64,000 bases of DNA from Riptortus pedestris (GCA_019009955.1 CM032228.1:258027001-258091000), one strand, 5' to 3'. Shown: positions 1 through 10,795, numbered from the stretch's first letter. Numbers and translations: made by a program. The notes: generated by a model not told the origin, from the sequence alone.

Positions 1-836
1 ATGGGTTAAAGCACATTCTGGTAATTTTGGAAATGAATTGGCCGATAGAGCTGCTAAGTCTGCTTCAAAAGATTCCCAATTACCGGAATGTTATAATAAA
101 ATCTCCAAAGCCCACGTAAAATATATGTTAAAAGCTCATCTAACTGAAAAGTGGCAACAACAATGGACTGTAACTAATAAAGGACAACATTTAAAACTTT
201 TCATTCCAAACATTAACACATATTTTAACAGCAAAAACATACAAACCGACTTTTATATTACACAATTAGTAACAGGACATGGTTCACTAAATTCTTACTA
301 CCAACGATTTAACATAAAAGACAACAATACTTGCCCCTGTGATTACTCAACTCCACAAACAAGTCAACACTTAATATACGATTGCAGACTACTGACTAAC
401 GAACGACAAAAACTAAAACAAGACATTGAACAGAAAAAAGGCAAATTTCCAATAGAAGAAGACAAGTTATTTTAAAATATACTAATGCTTTCAAAATATT
501 TGCAGAACATGCTTTTAATACTATTAATCGGTTGAATACTTATTATAGCTGATACAACTACAATATTTAAAATATTTATAGAACAATCATTATTTCTTTT
601 CTCATTTTCATTTAAGATTTATAATTTTCTCTTTATATTTTTTTTTACTTTACCTTTAACGTTGTTATTGTTAATCCTTTATATATATGTCATACTTTTA
701 AATTATTTATGTATAAATTAATTGTAACACAATACAAATGCATGTGATATGCTAACTTGCATGGGACATGCAGAAACTAATAAACGGCCTTCTTATAGGG
801 TTACTATAGGAAGGAAACAAATAAAAAAAAATAAAA
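1..836 (+). mobile_element. 3' end of a non-LTR retrotransposon (LINE)
   Basis: The window opens inside the reverse-transcriptase polyprotein of a LINE: RNase H end, zinc-knuckle-like cysteines, a short AT-rich 3' UTR, and an A-rich tail (AATAAAAAAAAATAAAAAAT) that runs into a (TA)n/(GT)n microsatellite. The 5' part lies outside the window, so length, 5' truncation and target duplication cannot be judged. The clade is probably R1/I/Jockey-like because RNase H is followed by a C/H-rich C-terminus; this is an inference from the domain order. Confidence 0.75.
2..552 (+). pseudogene. LINE ORF2 C-terminus: RNase H plus CxC...H...C motif
   Basis: The frame is open from base 2 to the stop at 473-475. 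It begins WVKAHSGNFGNELADRAAK, the last catalytic block of a retroelement RNase H (H and D conserved), which removes the RNA strand during target-primed reverse transcription. Further on comes a CPC-x8-H-x4-C pattern (NTCPCDYST...HLIYDC), typical of the C-terminus of insect R1/I/Jockey-like polyproteins. The stop sits in a TTTTAAAA run; in the -1 frame protein-like sequence (KYTNAFKIFAEHAF) continues to a stop at 550-552, so a one-base slip probably ended the original frame early. The listed ATG at 38 is internal and not a real start. No host gene is implied. Confidence 0.8.
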
Positions 837-837
837 A

Positions 838-905
<68 letters not shown>

Positions 906-949
906 ATATACATATATATATCTATCTATATATATATATATATATATAT
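837..949. repeat. (TA)n/(GT)n microsatellite between LINE tail and B element
   Basis: Long TA dinucleotide run with a GT block near 891-905 and TCTA units near 920. It separates the LINE A-tail from the 5' end of the B-family element. Short peptide frames of repeated I-Y and H-T here are artefacts. Confidence 0.95.
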
Positions 950-3288
950 AAAATTGTAACCTCTGTCTGTACATTGATTTTTTTCGCGAAATTTCACGAT
1001 AACTTTTCGTTTCACATGTCATAGACACCATAACTGCATTTTGTTTCTTTCGTGTATGTTTGTTTGTTTGTTTGTTACCTTTTCACGCATAAACGGCTGA
1101 ACCGAATTTTATGAAACTTGGTATGTATATTACTACTAGCCCAACTTAGACTTTAGGCTATACTAATATTCTCTGAGACGAACAGGAGTGGGGGTTATAA
1201 GGGAGGCCTGAAATTAAAAATAGCGATATTTCGTTTCCTATTGGTTTTTCGGCAAATATGCACATAACAAATGTTGTTTATTTTGTTATTTAGAGTAACT
1301 TTTGTTATATGCACTTTTGCCGTATACGGAAGTATAAATGAGTTATACGCTAAAAGCTATAGCGGGAGTCCACAATTTTATTTGGGACAAAAGACTCAAC
1401 CGAACTAAACCAAACTCGGTATGTGAATTAGCACTAACGCCTTCCTTATAATAAGCCATACTAACATTTCTAGGGACGTGCAGGAGTGGGGGTTATAAGG
1501 GAGGCCTGAAATTGATAATAGTGATATTTCGTTTCCTATTGCATTTACGGCAAATATGCACTTAACCAAAGTTGTTTATTTTGCTATTTAGAGAAACTTT
1601 TGTTATATGCACTTTTGCCTTATACGGAAGTATAAATGAGTTATACGCTAAAAACTATAGCGGGAGTCCACAATTTTATTTGGCACCAAAGACTCAACCG
1701 AATTAAACCAAACTCGGTATCTGAATTAGTACTAACGCCTTCATTATAATAAGCTATACTAACATTTCTTGGGACTGGCAGGAGTGGGGGTTATAAGGAA
1801 GGCCTGAAATTAATAATAGTGATATTTCGTTTCCTATTGCATTTTCGGTAAATATGCACATAACAAAAGTTGTTTATTTTGTTATTTAGAGAAACTTTTG
1901 TTATATGCACTTTTGCCGTATACGGAAGAATAAATGAGTTATACGCTAAAAACTATAGCGGGAGACCACAATTTTATTTGGCACCAAAGACTCAACCGAA
2001 TTAAACCAAACTCGGTATCTGAATTAGTACTAACGCCTTCATTATAATAAGCTATACTAACATTTCTCGGGACGGGCAGGAGTGGGGGTTATAAGGAAGG
2101 CCTGAAATTAATAATAGTGATATTTCGTTTCCTATTGCATTTTCGGTAAATATGCACATAACAAAAGTTGTTTATTTTGTTATTTAGAGAAACTTTTTTA
2201 TATACACTATCATCGTATACCGAAGTATAAAGGCGTTATATGCTGAAAATTATAGCGGGAGACAACAATTTTATTTGGCACAAAAGACTCAACCGAACTA
2301 AATAAAACACTCAGTATGTATATTAAAACTAATGCCTTTCTTATAATAAGTCATACTAGCATTTCTAGGGACGGGCAGCAGTGGGGGTTATAAGGAAGGC
2401 CTGAAATTAATAATAATGATTTCCTATTGGGGTTTCGGCAAATATGCACATAACAAAAGTTGTTTATTTTGTTATTTAGAGAAATTTGCTCAACAGTTCA
2501 TTTCAATATGAACTACCAGGTACCTCTCCTGAAAAAATTAATTCAAATGTATGTCAATATTTTCTCCTTATTAATTCAAATCTATGCATAATGCACAGGA
2601 GACGGGAAATATGACAATATGCAGGACAGTGAAGTCTTTCATAAAAAAATAATTTTATTATTAACAAATGCCAACAACGGGTATTAACCCTAAACACTGG
2701 AACGGGTAAATGTCAAAATATTGTGCAAAGTAAAGCCTTGCCAAAAATATACTTTCACCATTCAGCCTCAAATGAATAATAAAATAATACATTGAATCAA
2801 TATTTTAAGGAAAACTATGGATACTGGAGCGGAAGGAGGTCGGAGCCTAAACAGTTAATTGAGTTAATTAATTTCCTGTTAAATGCTTTCATTACTGGAA
2901 ATGATTTCCACTGAGCTCTACTATTACGAATAAAATCTAATGTACAAAACTATGTTTAAACTATATGTGCTCGGATTGGTTTTTGACAGGAAATAAGTTT
3001 CATTATAGAGGATATTTAATTGTAATAAATGCTATCCACGATTATGGTTTGAAGTATTCAAAAAGGTGAGTTGGAAAAGTGGAGAGGGATAGATTAGGAA
3101 CACATTTTTATTTATTCTTCAAAATTAATATTTCTCATCTATACGTCGCCTGCCTGACCCTCACGGGAAAACAATGCGCCCAGACGGGAAGTGTAGTAAA
3201 CATTGAAGCCTTGCTCAAAAAAAAAAAAAAAATACTATTATCATTCAGCCTCAAATGATTTCCCGAGCGAAGCCGGGTACCTTAGCTA

Positions 3289-3289
<1 letters not shown>
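950..3289 (+). mobile_element. Family B Helitron-like element, near full length
   Basis: The 5' end follows (TA)n with ATTGTAACCTCTGTCTGTAC, then TTTGTTTGTTTGTTACC and ACGGCTGAACCGAATTTTAT. The body has five ~295-bp units, each with the 12-bp inverted pair ATAACAAAAGTT/AACTTTTGTTAT around a loop of about 24 nt (near 1268, 1565, 1860, 2155 and 2450). The right part (2480-3230) is non-repetitive. The 3' end has CCCG (3262) ... CGGG (3277), spacer TACCTTAG, then CTAG (3286-3289) followed by T. A hairpin plus CTRR before T is the known 3' signature of Helitrons; no Rep/helicase coding is visible, so it is non-autonomous. A near-identical inverted copy with one unit fewer lies at 58954-61014. Confidence 0.7.
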
Positions 3290-3326
<37 letters not shown>

Positions 3327-3330
<4 letters not shown>

Positions 3331-3612
3331 CTGTTACCGCTCAAGCAGTCGCAATTATTGTTTAATCGTTACCAAACTCGATTTTTAGTCGTTTTAAGGA
3401 AAAAGAAATCGCTGAAATCGGACCAGGGGGAGGGGGGGTTTAGAGGGGAGGTTTTTTGAAAATTCGAAATATCTCCGTTATATACGTCGGATCAAAACAT
3501 TGTATAGAAACTATCGTATTGCAAATTAAATTTACTATAAATATTGTTATATACATTTATTCTCTATCTTGAATATTAACGGAGAAATTTGCATTTGTAT
3601 TCTATCCGATGT
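3327..3612 (-). mobile_element. Family A (Helentron-like) internal fragment
   Basis: Starts after (TA)n with TTTGTCTGTTACCGCTC and contains the standard A interior: the TCGTTACCAAACTCGAT block, ACGGCTGAAATCGGACCA-like G-rich block, ATCTCCGTTA, and AATTAAATTTACTATAAATA. Both true ends are missing. It abuts a B-element 3' end through a shared (TA)n tract and a SINE on the right. Confidence 0.75.
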
Positions 3613-3616
3613 GAGG

Positions 3617-3782
3617 GGGGTCGGGTTGGCCGTACGAGTTAGGGCGTTGGTCCTAATCTCGCGTGGCAGACCTAGAGTGGTGGGTTCGAATCCCTCCCTC
3701 GGCAGTAGAAATTTATTTAGTGTGACGGACTCATTAAATAAACTCCTTATTCCCACCCTTGATAGAAAAGGGTGGTAACAGA
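3617..3782 (+). mobile_element. tRNA-derived SINE, copy 1
   Basis: Head resembles a class II tRNA (Leu/Ser-like): A-box-like GGTTGGCCGTACGAGTTAGG and a B box GGTTCGAATCC (3683-3693), ending CTCGGCA. It is followed by a non-tRNA body (AATTTATTTAGTG..GACTCATTAAATAAACTCC) shared with the copies at 14489, 45600, 49012, 50020 and 56040. A and B boxes form the internal RNA polymerase III promoter in this class. It is not a functional tRNA gene: the arms pair poorly and copies carry the same unrelated tail. Confidence 0.8.
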
Positions 3783-4244
3783 TTGAATAATGAAGAAAAT
3801 GCGATAGAAATGATTTGGGCACTGAAGGGAACCGCTGCAGAAAACCTGGAGAGTTTACCGTCAGCTTGCAGGAATAATTATGAGGACATTATGGCATTAC
3901 AGCGCAAGTTCGGTGGTGAGCATAAGCGAGAACTGTACAGAATGGAGTTACAGGGCAGAGTGCAAAAACCGAATGAGACGCTCCAAGATTTTGCCATGGA
4001 AATCGAACGTCTGGTGCAGCTGACTTACCCAGGTGAGAACCATCCGTTCTTGGATCAGTTCAAGATTGAAGCATTTGTGAATGGTATTCGAGACCCAGAT
4101 GTTAAATTTGCGGTGTGTGCTATGCAAAAATCATGCTTTGCTGAAACCATCTCTTATGCGCTAGCCCAGGAGACCGCTAAAGTAGTTTCAAAACCACAAG
4201 TCTACAATGTGCGACGTCTTGTTGCTGAAGTGGCGGCGACGAAA
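3783..4244 (+). pseudogene. Ty3/gypsy gag fragment
   Basis: About 150 codons that read as a retrotransposon gag (Retrotrans_gag-type) segment: ALKGTAAENLESLPSA, then a region rich in K/R/E with MELQGRVQKPNETLQDFAME and FVNGIRDPDVKFA, the spacing seen in the capsid-like domain of arthropod gypsy elements. The leading residues up to about 3790 come from SINE sequence, and the stop (4245-4247) is supplied by the following A element, so this is an orphan piece without LTR, protease or polymerase. The gag would package element RNA in cytoplasmic particles. Base composition is clearly less AT-rich than the flanks. It lies between a SINE and an A fragment; how it was captured is not visible. Confidence 0.75.
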
Positions 4245-4665
4245 TAGCGGTCGCAATTTTTGTTTGATCGTTACCAAACTCCATATTTAATCGTTTTATG
4301 TAAAAAGGAAGATCAAGTTTGTTAATGGCCGAAATCGGACCAGTGGGAGGGGGGGATGTATAGAATCAATCTTATTGCAAATTAAATGTACTATAAATAT
4401 TGTTATATACATTTATTCTCTATCTTGAATATTAACCGAGATATTTCCATTTTTCAGCCTTCAGCAAACCCCCACTTCTACTCATGTTACATAAACAATA
4501 CTCGGTTATGTAATAAACCATATAATTCGAAACCTAAATACCAAATCTCGCTTTCAAGAAGCATTTATTATACGAGATACATGCAAATATGTTCTGGTAA
4601 CCCCCTACGTTATATTCAGATATATTACAGTAATTGTTTTTCATTCCGGTAAGAAGTTGGCACAA

Positions 4666-4667
<2 letters not shown>
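4245..4667 (-). mobile_element. Family A fragment
   Basis: Begins GCGGTCGCAATTTTTGTTTG and carries the A interior through the TACTCATGTTACATAAACAA region to TTCATTCCGG. It is a second A piece in the same orientation as 3327-3612, split from it by SINE plus gag. Neither end is intact; a (TA)n tract follows. Confidence 0.75.

Positions 4668-4724
<57 letters not shown>
4668..4724. repeat. (TA)n microsatellite, B insertion site
   Basis: Pure TA run linking the A fragment to the CTAG terminus of the next B element. Confidence 0.95.
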
Positions 4725-4725
<1 letters not shown>

Positions 4726-5945
4726 TAGCTCAGATACCTGGCTTCGCCCGGGAATTGATTTGAGGCTGAATGGTGATGGTATTTTTTTGGCAAGGCTTTA
4801 CTTTCCACAATATTTTAACCTTTATCCGTCCCAGTGTTTAGGGTTAATACCCGTTGTTGGCATTTGTTAATAAGAAAATTAATTTTTTATGTAAGTATTC
4901 ACTGTCCTCCAAATTGTCATATTTCCCGTCTCCTGTGCATTATGCATAGATTTCAGTTATTAAGGACAAAATAGTAACATAGATTGAATTAATTTTTCTA
5001 TAATATAATATTTCTACGCAAATTACTTTCTCCACACATTGTTCCTGGAGAAATGTATAAAACAAAAGTTAATCTAAATATCAAAGTAAACAACTTTTGT
5101 TATGTGAATGTTTGTCGAAAAACAAATAGACAATGAAATATTGCGAATTTTTATTTCAGGCCTCCCTTATAACCCCCACTCCCGTTCTAACATAAAAATT
5201 TTAATATAGCTTATAATCATGGAAGAATTAATGCTAATTGACATACAGTGTTATGTTAAGTTCGGTTCAATCGTTAGCGCCCAATGAAATAGTTGACTCC
5301 CGCTTTAGTTTATAGTGTATATATTTTGTTAAAAGACAAAAATGAATATGACAAAAGTTACTCTAAATAACAAAATAAACAACTTTTGTTATGTTCATAT
5401 TTGCCAAAAAAACGAATAGAAACCCGCTATTTTTAAATTCAGGCACTCCTTACAACCCCCACTCCTGCCCGTCCCTAGAAATGTTGGTATGGCTTGTTAT
5501 GATGAAAGCGTTAGTGCTAATACACATACAGAGTTTTATTTATTTTGGTTGGGTCTTTCGTCCCAAATAAAATTGTTCACTTCCGCTATAGGTTTTAGCG
5601 TATATCTCGTTTATAATTCGGTATACGAAAAAAGTGTATATAACAAAAGTTACTCTAAATAACAAAATAAACAACTTTTGTTATGTTTATATTTGCCGAA
5701 AAACCAATAGGAAACGAAATACCGCTATTTTTAATTTCAGGCCTTCCTTATAACCCCCACTCCTGCCCGTCCCTAAAAATGTTGGTATGGCTTGTTATAA
5801 TGAAGGCGTTAGTCCTAATACACGTACTGAGTTTTATTTAGTTCGGCTGATTCTTTTGGGCCAAATAAAATTGTTGACTCCCGCTATAATTTTTATCGTA
5901 TAACTCATTTATACTTCGCTATACGACGAAAGTGTATATAACAAA
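4725..5945 (-). mobile_element. Family B element, 5'-truncated
   Basis: The 3' terminus is at 4725 (CTAG, then CCTGGCTTCGCCCGGG), followed by the non-repetitive 3' part and units containing the AACAAAAGTT/AACTTTTGTT pair. It meets an oppositely oriented B copy near 5945, so the two form a large palindrome with their inner parts together. Confidence 0.7.
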
Positions 5946-6984
5946 AGTTACTTTTGTTAATAAATAACTCGGTATGTGTATTAGTACCAGCGCCTTCATT
6001 ATAATAAGCCATACTAACATTTCTAGGGACGGGCAGGAGTGGGGGTTATAAGGGAAGCCAGAAATTAAAAATAGCGATATTTCGTTTCCTATTGGATTTT
6101 CGGCAAATATGAACATAACAAAAGTTGTTTATTTTGTAATTTAGAGTAACTTTTTTTATATACACTATTATACGGGGAGTGTTCCCTATAAATAAATGAA
6201 GTCTTGATTCCAAATAATAGGTTACTGTATTTTCATAAAAGCGTCACAAAAATAATAATAATAATACTTTAGAATAATACAAACAGAGGTCTCCTCATGG
6301 TGGTACACAAGCAACTGACTGTCTAAACTTTTTTTATCAGTGTTAGGTTAAGTGGTAACCAGGGGCAACGCGGCCCAGCTGTTACACTATCGTCGTATAC
6401 CGAAGTATAAAGGCTTTATACGCTAAAAATTATAGCGGGAGTCAACAATTTTATTTGGCACAAAAGACTCAACCGAACTAAATAAAACTCGGTATGTGTA
6501 TTAGCAGTGAGGCTTTCATTATAATAAGCCATACTATTTCTAGGGACGGGCAGGAGTGGGGGTTGTAAGGAAGACCTGAAATTAAAAATAGTGATTTCAT
6601 ATTGGGGTTTCGGCAAATATGCACATAACAAAAGTTGTTTATTTTGTTATTTAGAGAAATTTGCCCAACACTTCTTTTCAATATGAACTACCGGGTACCT
6701 CATCTTAAAAAATTAATTCAAATGTTTGTCAATATTTTCTCCTTAATAATTCAAATCTATGCATAATGCACAGGAAACGGGAAATATGACAATATGCAGG
6801 ACAGTGAAGTATTACATATAAAAATAATTTTATTATTAACAAATCTACAGAAACGACGGGTATAAACCCTAAACACTGGGACGGGTAAATTTCAAAATAT
6901 TGTGCAATGTAAAGCCTTGCCAAAAATATACCATCACCATTCAGCCTCAAATGAATTCTCGAGCGAAGCCGGGTATCTGAGCTA

Positions 6985-6985
<1 letters not shown>
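5946..6985 (+). mobile_element. Family B element, opposite orientation, with insertion
   Basis: Units of the B body, interrupted at 6169-6382, then the 3' part and the terminus GAGCGAAGCCGGGTATCTGA plus CTAG (6982-6985) before (TA)n. With 4725-5945 it makes an inverted pair whose two 3' ends both face (TA)n tracts. Confidence 0.7.
6169..6382. mobile_element. 214-bp insertion with 8-bp target duplication
   Basis: The insertion interrupts a B element. TACACTAT is present on both sides (6161-6168 and 6383-6390), and removing the insert plus one copy restores the B sequence seen at 2200-2225. An 8-bp duplication is typical of hAT-like transposons, but clear terminal inverted repeats are not visible (TATACGGGGAGTG left, GCGGCCCAGCTGT right), so the class stays open. 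No coding frame. Confidence 0.6.
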
Positions 6986-7020
<35 letters not shown>

Positions 7021-7026
<6 letters not shown>

Positions 7027-8231
7027 GTAACCTCTGTCTGTACATTGATTTTTTTCGCGAAATTCCACGATAACTTTTCCTTTCACATGTCATAGACACC
7101 ATAACTGCATTTTGTTTCTTTGTTTGTTACCTTTTCACGCATAAACGGCTGAACCGAATTTTATGAAACTTGGTATGTGCATTACTTTTAACCCAACTTA
7201 GACTTTAGGCTATATTAATATCCTCTGAGACGAACAGGAGTGGGGGTTATAAGGGAAACCTGAAATTAAAAATAGCGATATTTCGTTTCCTATTGGTTTT
7301 TGGGCAAATATGAACATAACAAAAGTTGTTTATTTTGTTATTTAGAGTAACTTTAAATATATACACTTTTTTCGTATACCGAATTATAAACGAGATATAC
7401 GCTAAAAGCTATAGCGGAAGTGAACAATTTTATTTGGGACAAAAGACCCCACCGAAATAAATAAAACTCGGTATGTGTATTAGAACTAACGCTTTCATTA
7501 TAACAAGCCATACCAACATTTCTAGGCACGGGCAGGAGTGGGGGTTGTAAGGGAAACCAGAAATTAAAAATTTCGATATTTCGTTTCCTGTTGATTATCG
7601 GCAAATATGAACATAACAAAAGTTGTTTATTTTATTATTTAGAGTAACTTTTGTTATATAGACGTTTTTCGTATACTGAATTATAAACGAGATATACGCT
7701 AAAACCTACAGAGGAAGAGAACAATTTTATTTGGGACAAAAGACCCAACCGAAATGCTTTCATTATAATAAGCCATACCAACATTTCTAGGGACGGGCAG
7801 GAGTGGGGGTTGTAGGGGAGCCCTGAATTTAAATATAGCGGTATTTCGTTTTCTACTCGTTTTTCGGCAAATATGAACATAACAAAAGTTGTTTATTTTG
7901 TTATTTAGAGTAACTTTTGTGATATTCATTTTTGTCTTTTAACAAAGTATAAACGAGATATACACTATAAACTAAAGCGGGGGTCAATTATTTCATTGGG
8001 CGCTAACGATTAAACCGAACTTAAAAAAACTTGGTATGTCAATTAGCATTGATTCTTCCATGGTTATAAGCTATATTAAAATTTTTAGGTTAGGACGGGA
8101 GTGGGAGTTATAAGGGAGGCCTCAAATAAAAATTCGCGATATTTCATTGTCTATTTGTTTTTCGACAAACATGCACATAACAAAAGTTGTTTACTTTGTT
8201 ATTTAGATTAACTTTTGTTTTATACATTTCT
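7021..8231 (+). mobile_element. Family B element, 3'-truncated
   Basis: Starts after (TA)n with AATTGTAACCTCTGTCTGTA and runs through about four units with the repeated inverted pair, then stops without hairpin or CTAG and abuts an A element. Confidence 0.7.
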
Positions 8232-8550
8232 CTTGTCTGCAATTTTTGTTTGATCGTTACCAAATAAATTGCGAAAAAAAAATTGCTCGATATTTAGTCA
8301 TTTTATGTAAAAAGAAAGATCAAGTTCATTAACGGCTGAAATCGGACCAGTGGGAGGGGGGGTTTAGAGGGGAGGATTTTCGAAAATTTGAAATATCTCC
8401 GTTACTATACGTCGGATCGAAAAATTGTACAGAATCAATCTTATTGCAAATTACATTTACTATAAATATTGTTATATACATTTATTCTCTATCTTGAATA
8501 TTAACCGAGATATTAGCATTTTTCAGTTTTCAGCCATCAGCACACCGCTA

Positions 8551-10306
8551 CACACTGGAGCGAGTGATAGGCTAAGCCGGACATTCATTAATATCTCCGT
8601 TTCTACTGCTCCTAGAATATTGATTCTGGTGTCATTTTAAAGCACATGGAATAGTCTATTGAACTACCTCATCAGCAATTTTGCCAGATGCGATATAACG
8701 GTAGGATGAATTTTAAATGTGTACATACAGATTATGTATCGCTTGCTAAGTAGAGAATTGTGATTTGTAGACACATAATATCAACATATGTGTTATAAAT
8801 TTTTATTTTTTAATAAATTGAAGTTCACAAAAGCAATACTAAAATTATAAACAAAAATAATCTAGAATAAAAATTAAAAAAAAAAAATCGATGTATTTAA
8901 TTTAATAATGAGAATTTGTAAGCTGGAAGAATATCTAACATTTCTTAAATTTCAAATGTTTTTTATTTTTCAATTAGAAGTTCTTTTACTTCCGAAGATA
9001 TTGTTTCTAAGCGATCGCTATCGTTGTTAAGTGTTGGCCTTAAATGTGATATTAAAGGGTCTGAATTAATTAACAAATTATTCAGGATATCTCTGTTGGT
9101 AGCCGTCCTTGAAAATTTTCTAGAAAACGATTCTTTGTATGCACGGAAGTATTTATGGTTAGCCTCCTGAGCATCTTCTGACAACATACCAATTGGTACA
9201 ATAATGTGTTTGACTATTTCCGGGCCATGTATTAACAGTTTGTGAACTGTTACTAGCATGTAATACCATCCATACAAATCCACAAATATCTCAGCTGTTT
9301 CTCTTGTAAACCTTTCAAACTTTTCAGTAATGATCAAAGCGTTGGACGAAATTGCTTGCAAAATAATAGAAAACCGTTTAATTAAATTTACATCAATTCC
9401 TGTGATTGATCCCGAAATGTGAGGAAACGCAAAAAACTTACGCGCCGTGTTCCCGTCATTAGATGTACCCAATCCTTGGTTCACTTGGTCAACGATTAAT
9501 CCCATTTTTTCCCTAAAATCACTAATTATTTTCGTTTTTATTTGTTGGAGAAGTTCTTTATGAACTTGGGACCGAACACTCCACGATTTGAAATCTAATC
9601 GATATGCAATGTGGAGAAGGCATTCAAAGCTCCTTATCCAGCAATGAAGAGTAGATAGTCCAAAACGAAAAAGGACCGTTAAAATATTTAGACAAGAAAA
9701 ACACGTATTTAACTATTTTTTCGAAGGTGAATGTCTTCTTCAATTGCGTAGAGGAGGAGGCGTTTTACACCGTACGTAGTTGGGAAAGGTCCGCGGGTGG
9801 TCTTCCGCACCTAAAAGTGCGGGGGGTGTTAACACTAAAAGTAAAATATTTAACGAATAGGCAAGTTCAGGCAAGATCTGAAGACGTTGTAAATAAGACG
9901 ATATACTCCTAAAAGCATGCCAAGTGGTATTTTTTCAAGCAAATACAAGCGATTTGCGAATTCAATTAAATAAAATTATTTTCAGCTCGATGTAAAAAAT
10001 TAGAGGAATTTTAAAAACCTTTTGTGCTAGTTTTTGATTTGTTATAACACCCTTAAAGTGTACTGGAAGCAACAATAATTTATAAAATGAAATAAGAGTT
10101 CACGACGAATTTAATAAGCCAAGGCTTTTTTAACATAGCAATTATAACCAGGCATTATGGAAAAACCATTGCAATAATATGGCTAAAAATCAATCTGCTC
10201 AATTGAAAAGGGTTTGTGTGGTACTTACAATACAATCAAAATCCCAAATTAAAACTTTTATTTTTCCCCCCAATGTCCAACATTAATGAAGGATCGCTCC
10301 AGTGTG
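8551..10306 (-). mobile_element. Transib (RAG1-like) DNA transposon, internally deleted
   Basis: 13-bp terminal inverted repeats CACACTGGAGCGA (8551-8563 and, inverted, 10294-10306) are flanked by a perfect 5-bp duplication CGCTA (8546-8550, 10307-10311). Removing the insert and one CGCTA restores the A-family sequence. A 5-bp target duplication and CAC-starting ends are known Transib properties, and the ends resemble the V(D)J recombination heptamer CACAGTG. Inside lies a C-terminal transposase fragment on the minus strand (8963-9712). At 1756 bp it is about half the usual size of autonomous Transibs, so the N-terminal half of the transposase has been lost. Confidence 0.85.
8963..9712 (-). 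pseudogene. Transib/RAG1-like transposase, C-terminal half
   Basis: The open frame extends from 9712 (just after an in-frame stop at 9713-9715) to the stop at 8963-8965, about 249 codons; the Met at 9505 is internal because related-looking protein (STLHCWIRSFECLLHIAYRL) precedes it. Visible blocks are GTSNDGNTARKFFAFP, HKLLIHGPEIVKH and GMLSEDAQEANHKYFRAYKE. The last two line up with the RAG1 region HKTLAHVPEII... and SEGNESGNKLFRRFRK that holds the catalytic glutamate (E962 in mouse); here the candidate is the Glu at 9176-9178. These enzymes cut DNA by a DDE mechanism at the terminal repeats. The N-terminal half with both catalytic Asp residues is not present, so the protein cannot be active alone. 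The intact 249-codon stretch suggests a fairly young copy. Confidence 0.8.
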
Positions 10307-10795
10307 CGCTACTTCTACTCATGTTACATAAACAATACTCTGCTACATAATAAATCACATTATTCGAAGTTTAAATACCAAAAATTGTATTCAAGAGACC
10401 TTTATTATACGAGATACATGCAAACATGTCCCGGTGACCCCCCCCCCCCCGTCTTATGGTTTTTGACTTCTAAAATTTGATTGAGATAACAATTATTCTG
10501 ACTCATTATTAATTACAGTACTAAATATAGTAAATAGTTCTCAATAAAATTAATATGTTATATTCTGATAGTTTTCAGTAATTGTTTTTCTTTCCGGTGT
10601 GAAGCGGACAGACCCGTTTGTTTACATTTCTAACCTAACGCTTCCTGTCGACAAGTTATTGAAATTGGATGAAACATTTCTTATTACCGTTTGTATTTAT
10701 TTACGGTGGTGTTGTGTTACCAGTGTGTAGATTTATCTATTACTAAGCACGAAGGAAATCTGCTTAGTTTATGCAGCGCCGGACTTTTGAATTAC

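Larger units (their letters stand above)
8232..10795 (-). mobile_element. Family A element split by a Transib insertion
   Basis: A interior 8232-8550 resumes at 10312 (CTTCTACTCATGTTACATAA) and continues to the A 5' end at about 10791 (GGAAATCTGCTTAGTTTATG). Compare the uninterrupted copy at 23243-24298, which reads straight across this site. The 3' hairpin end is absent. Confidence 0.75.

Noticed and set aside
3617..3720. Functional tRNA gene
   Set aside because: B box is good but arms pair poorly and the same head recurs with a common non-tRNA tail, so it is a SINE.
5919..8015. Several 65-88 codon minus-strand frames with PHSCPSLEM-like text
   Set aside because: All are the same B-family unit read in different frames; recurrence reflects repeat copies, not a gene family.
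9727..9912. 61-codon ORF inside the Transib element
   Set aside because: Opposite strand to the transposase, no motif; likely decayed internal sequence.
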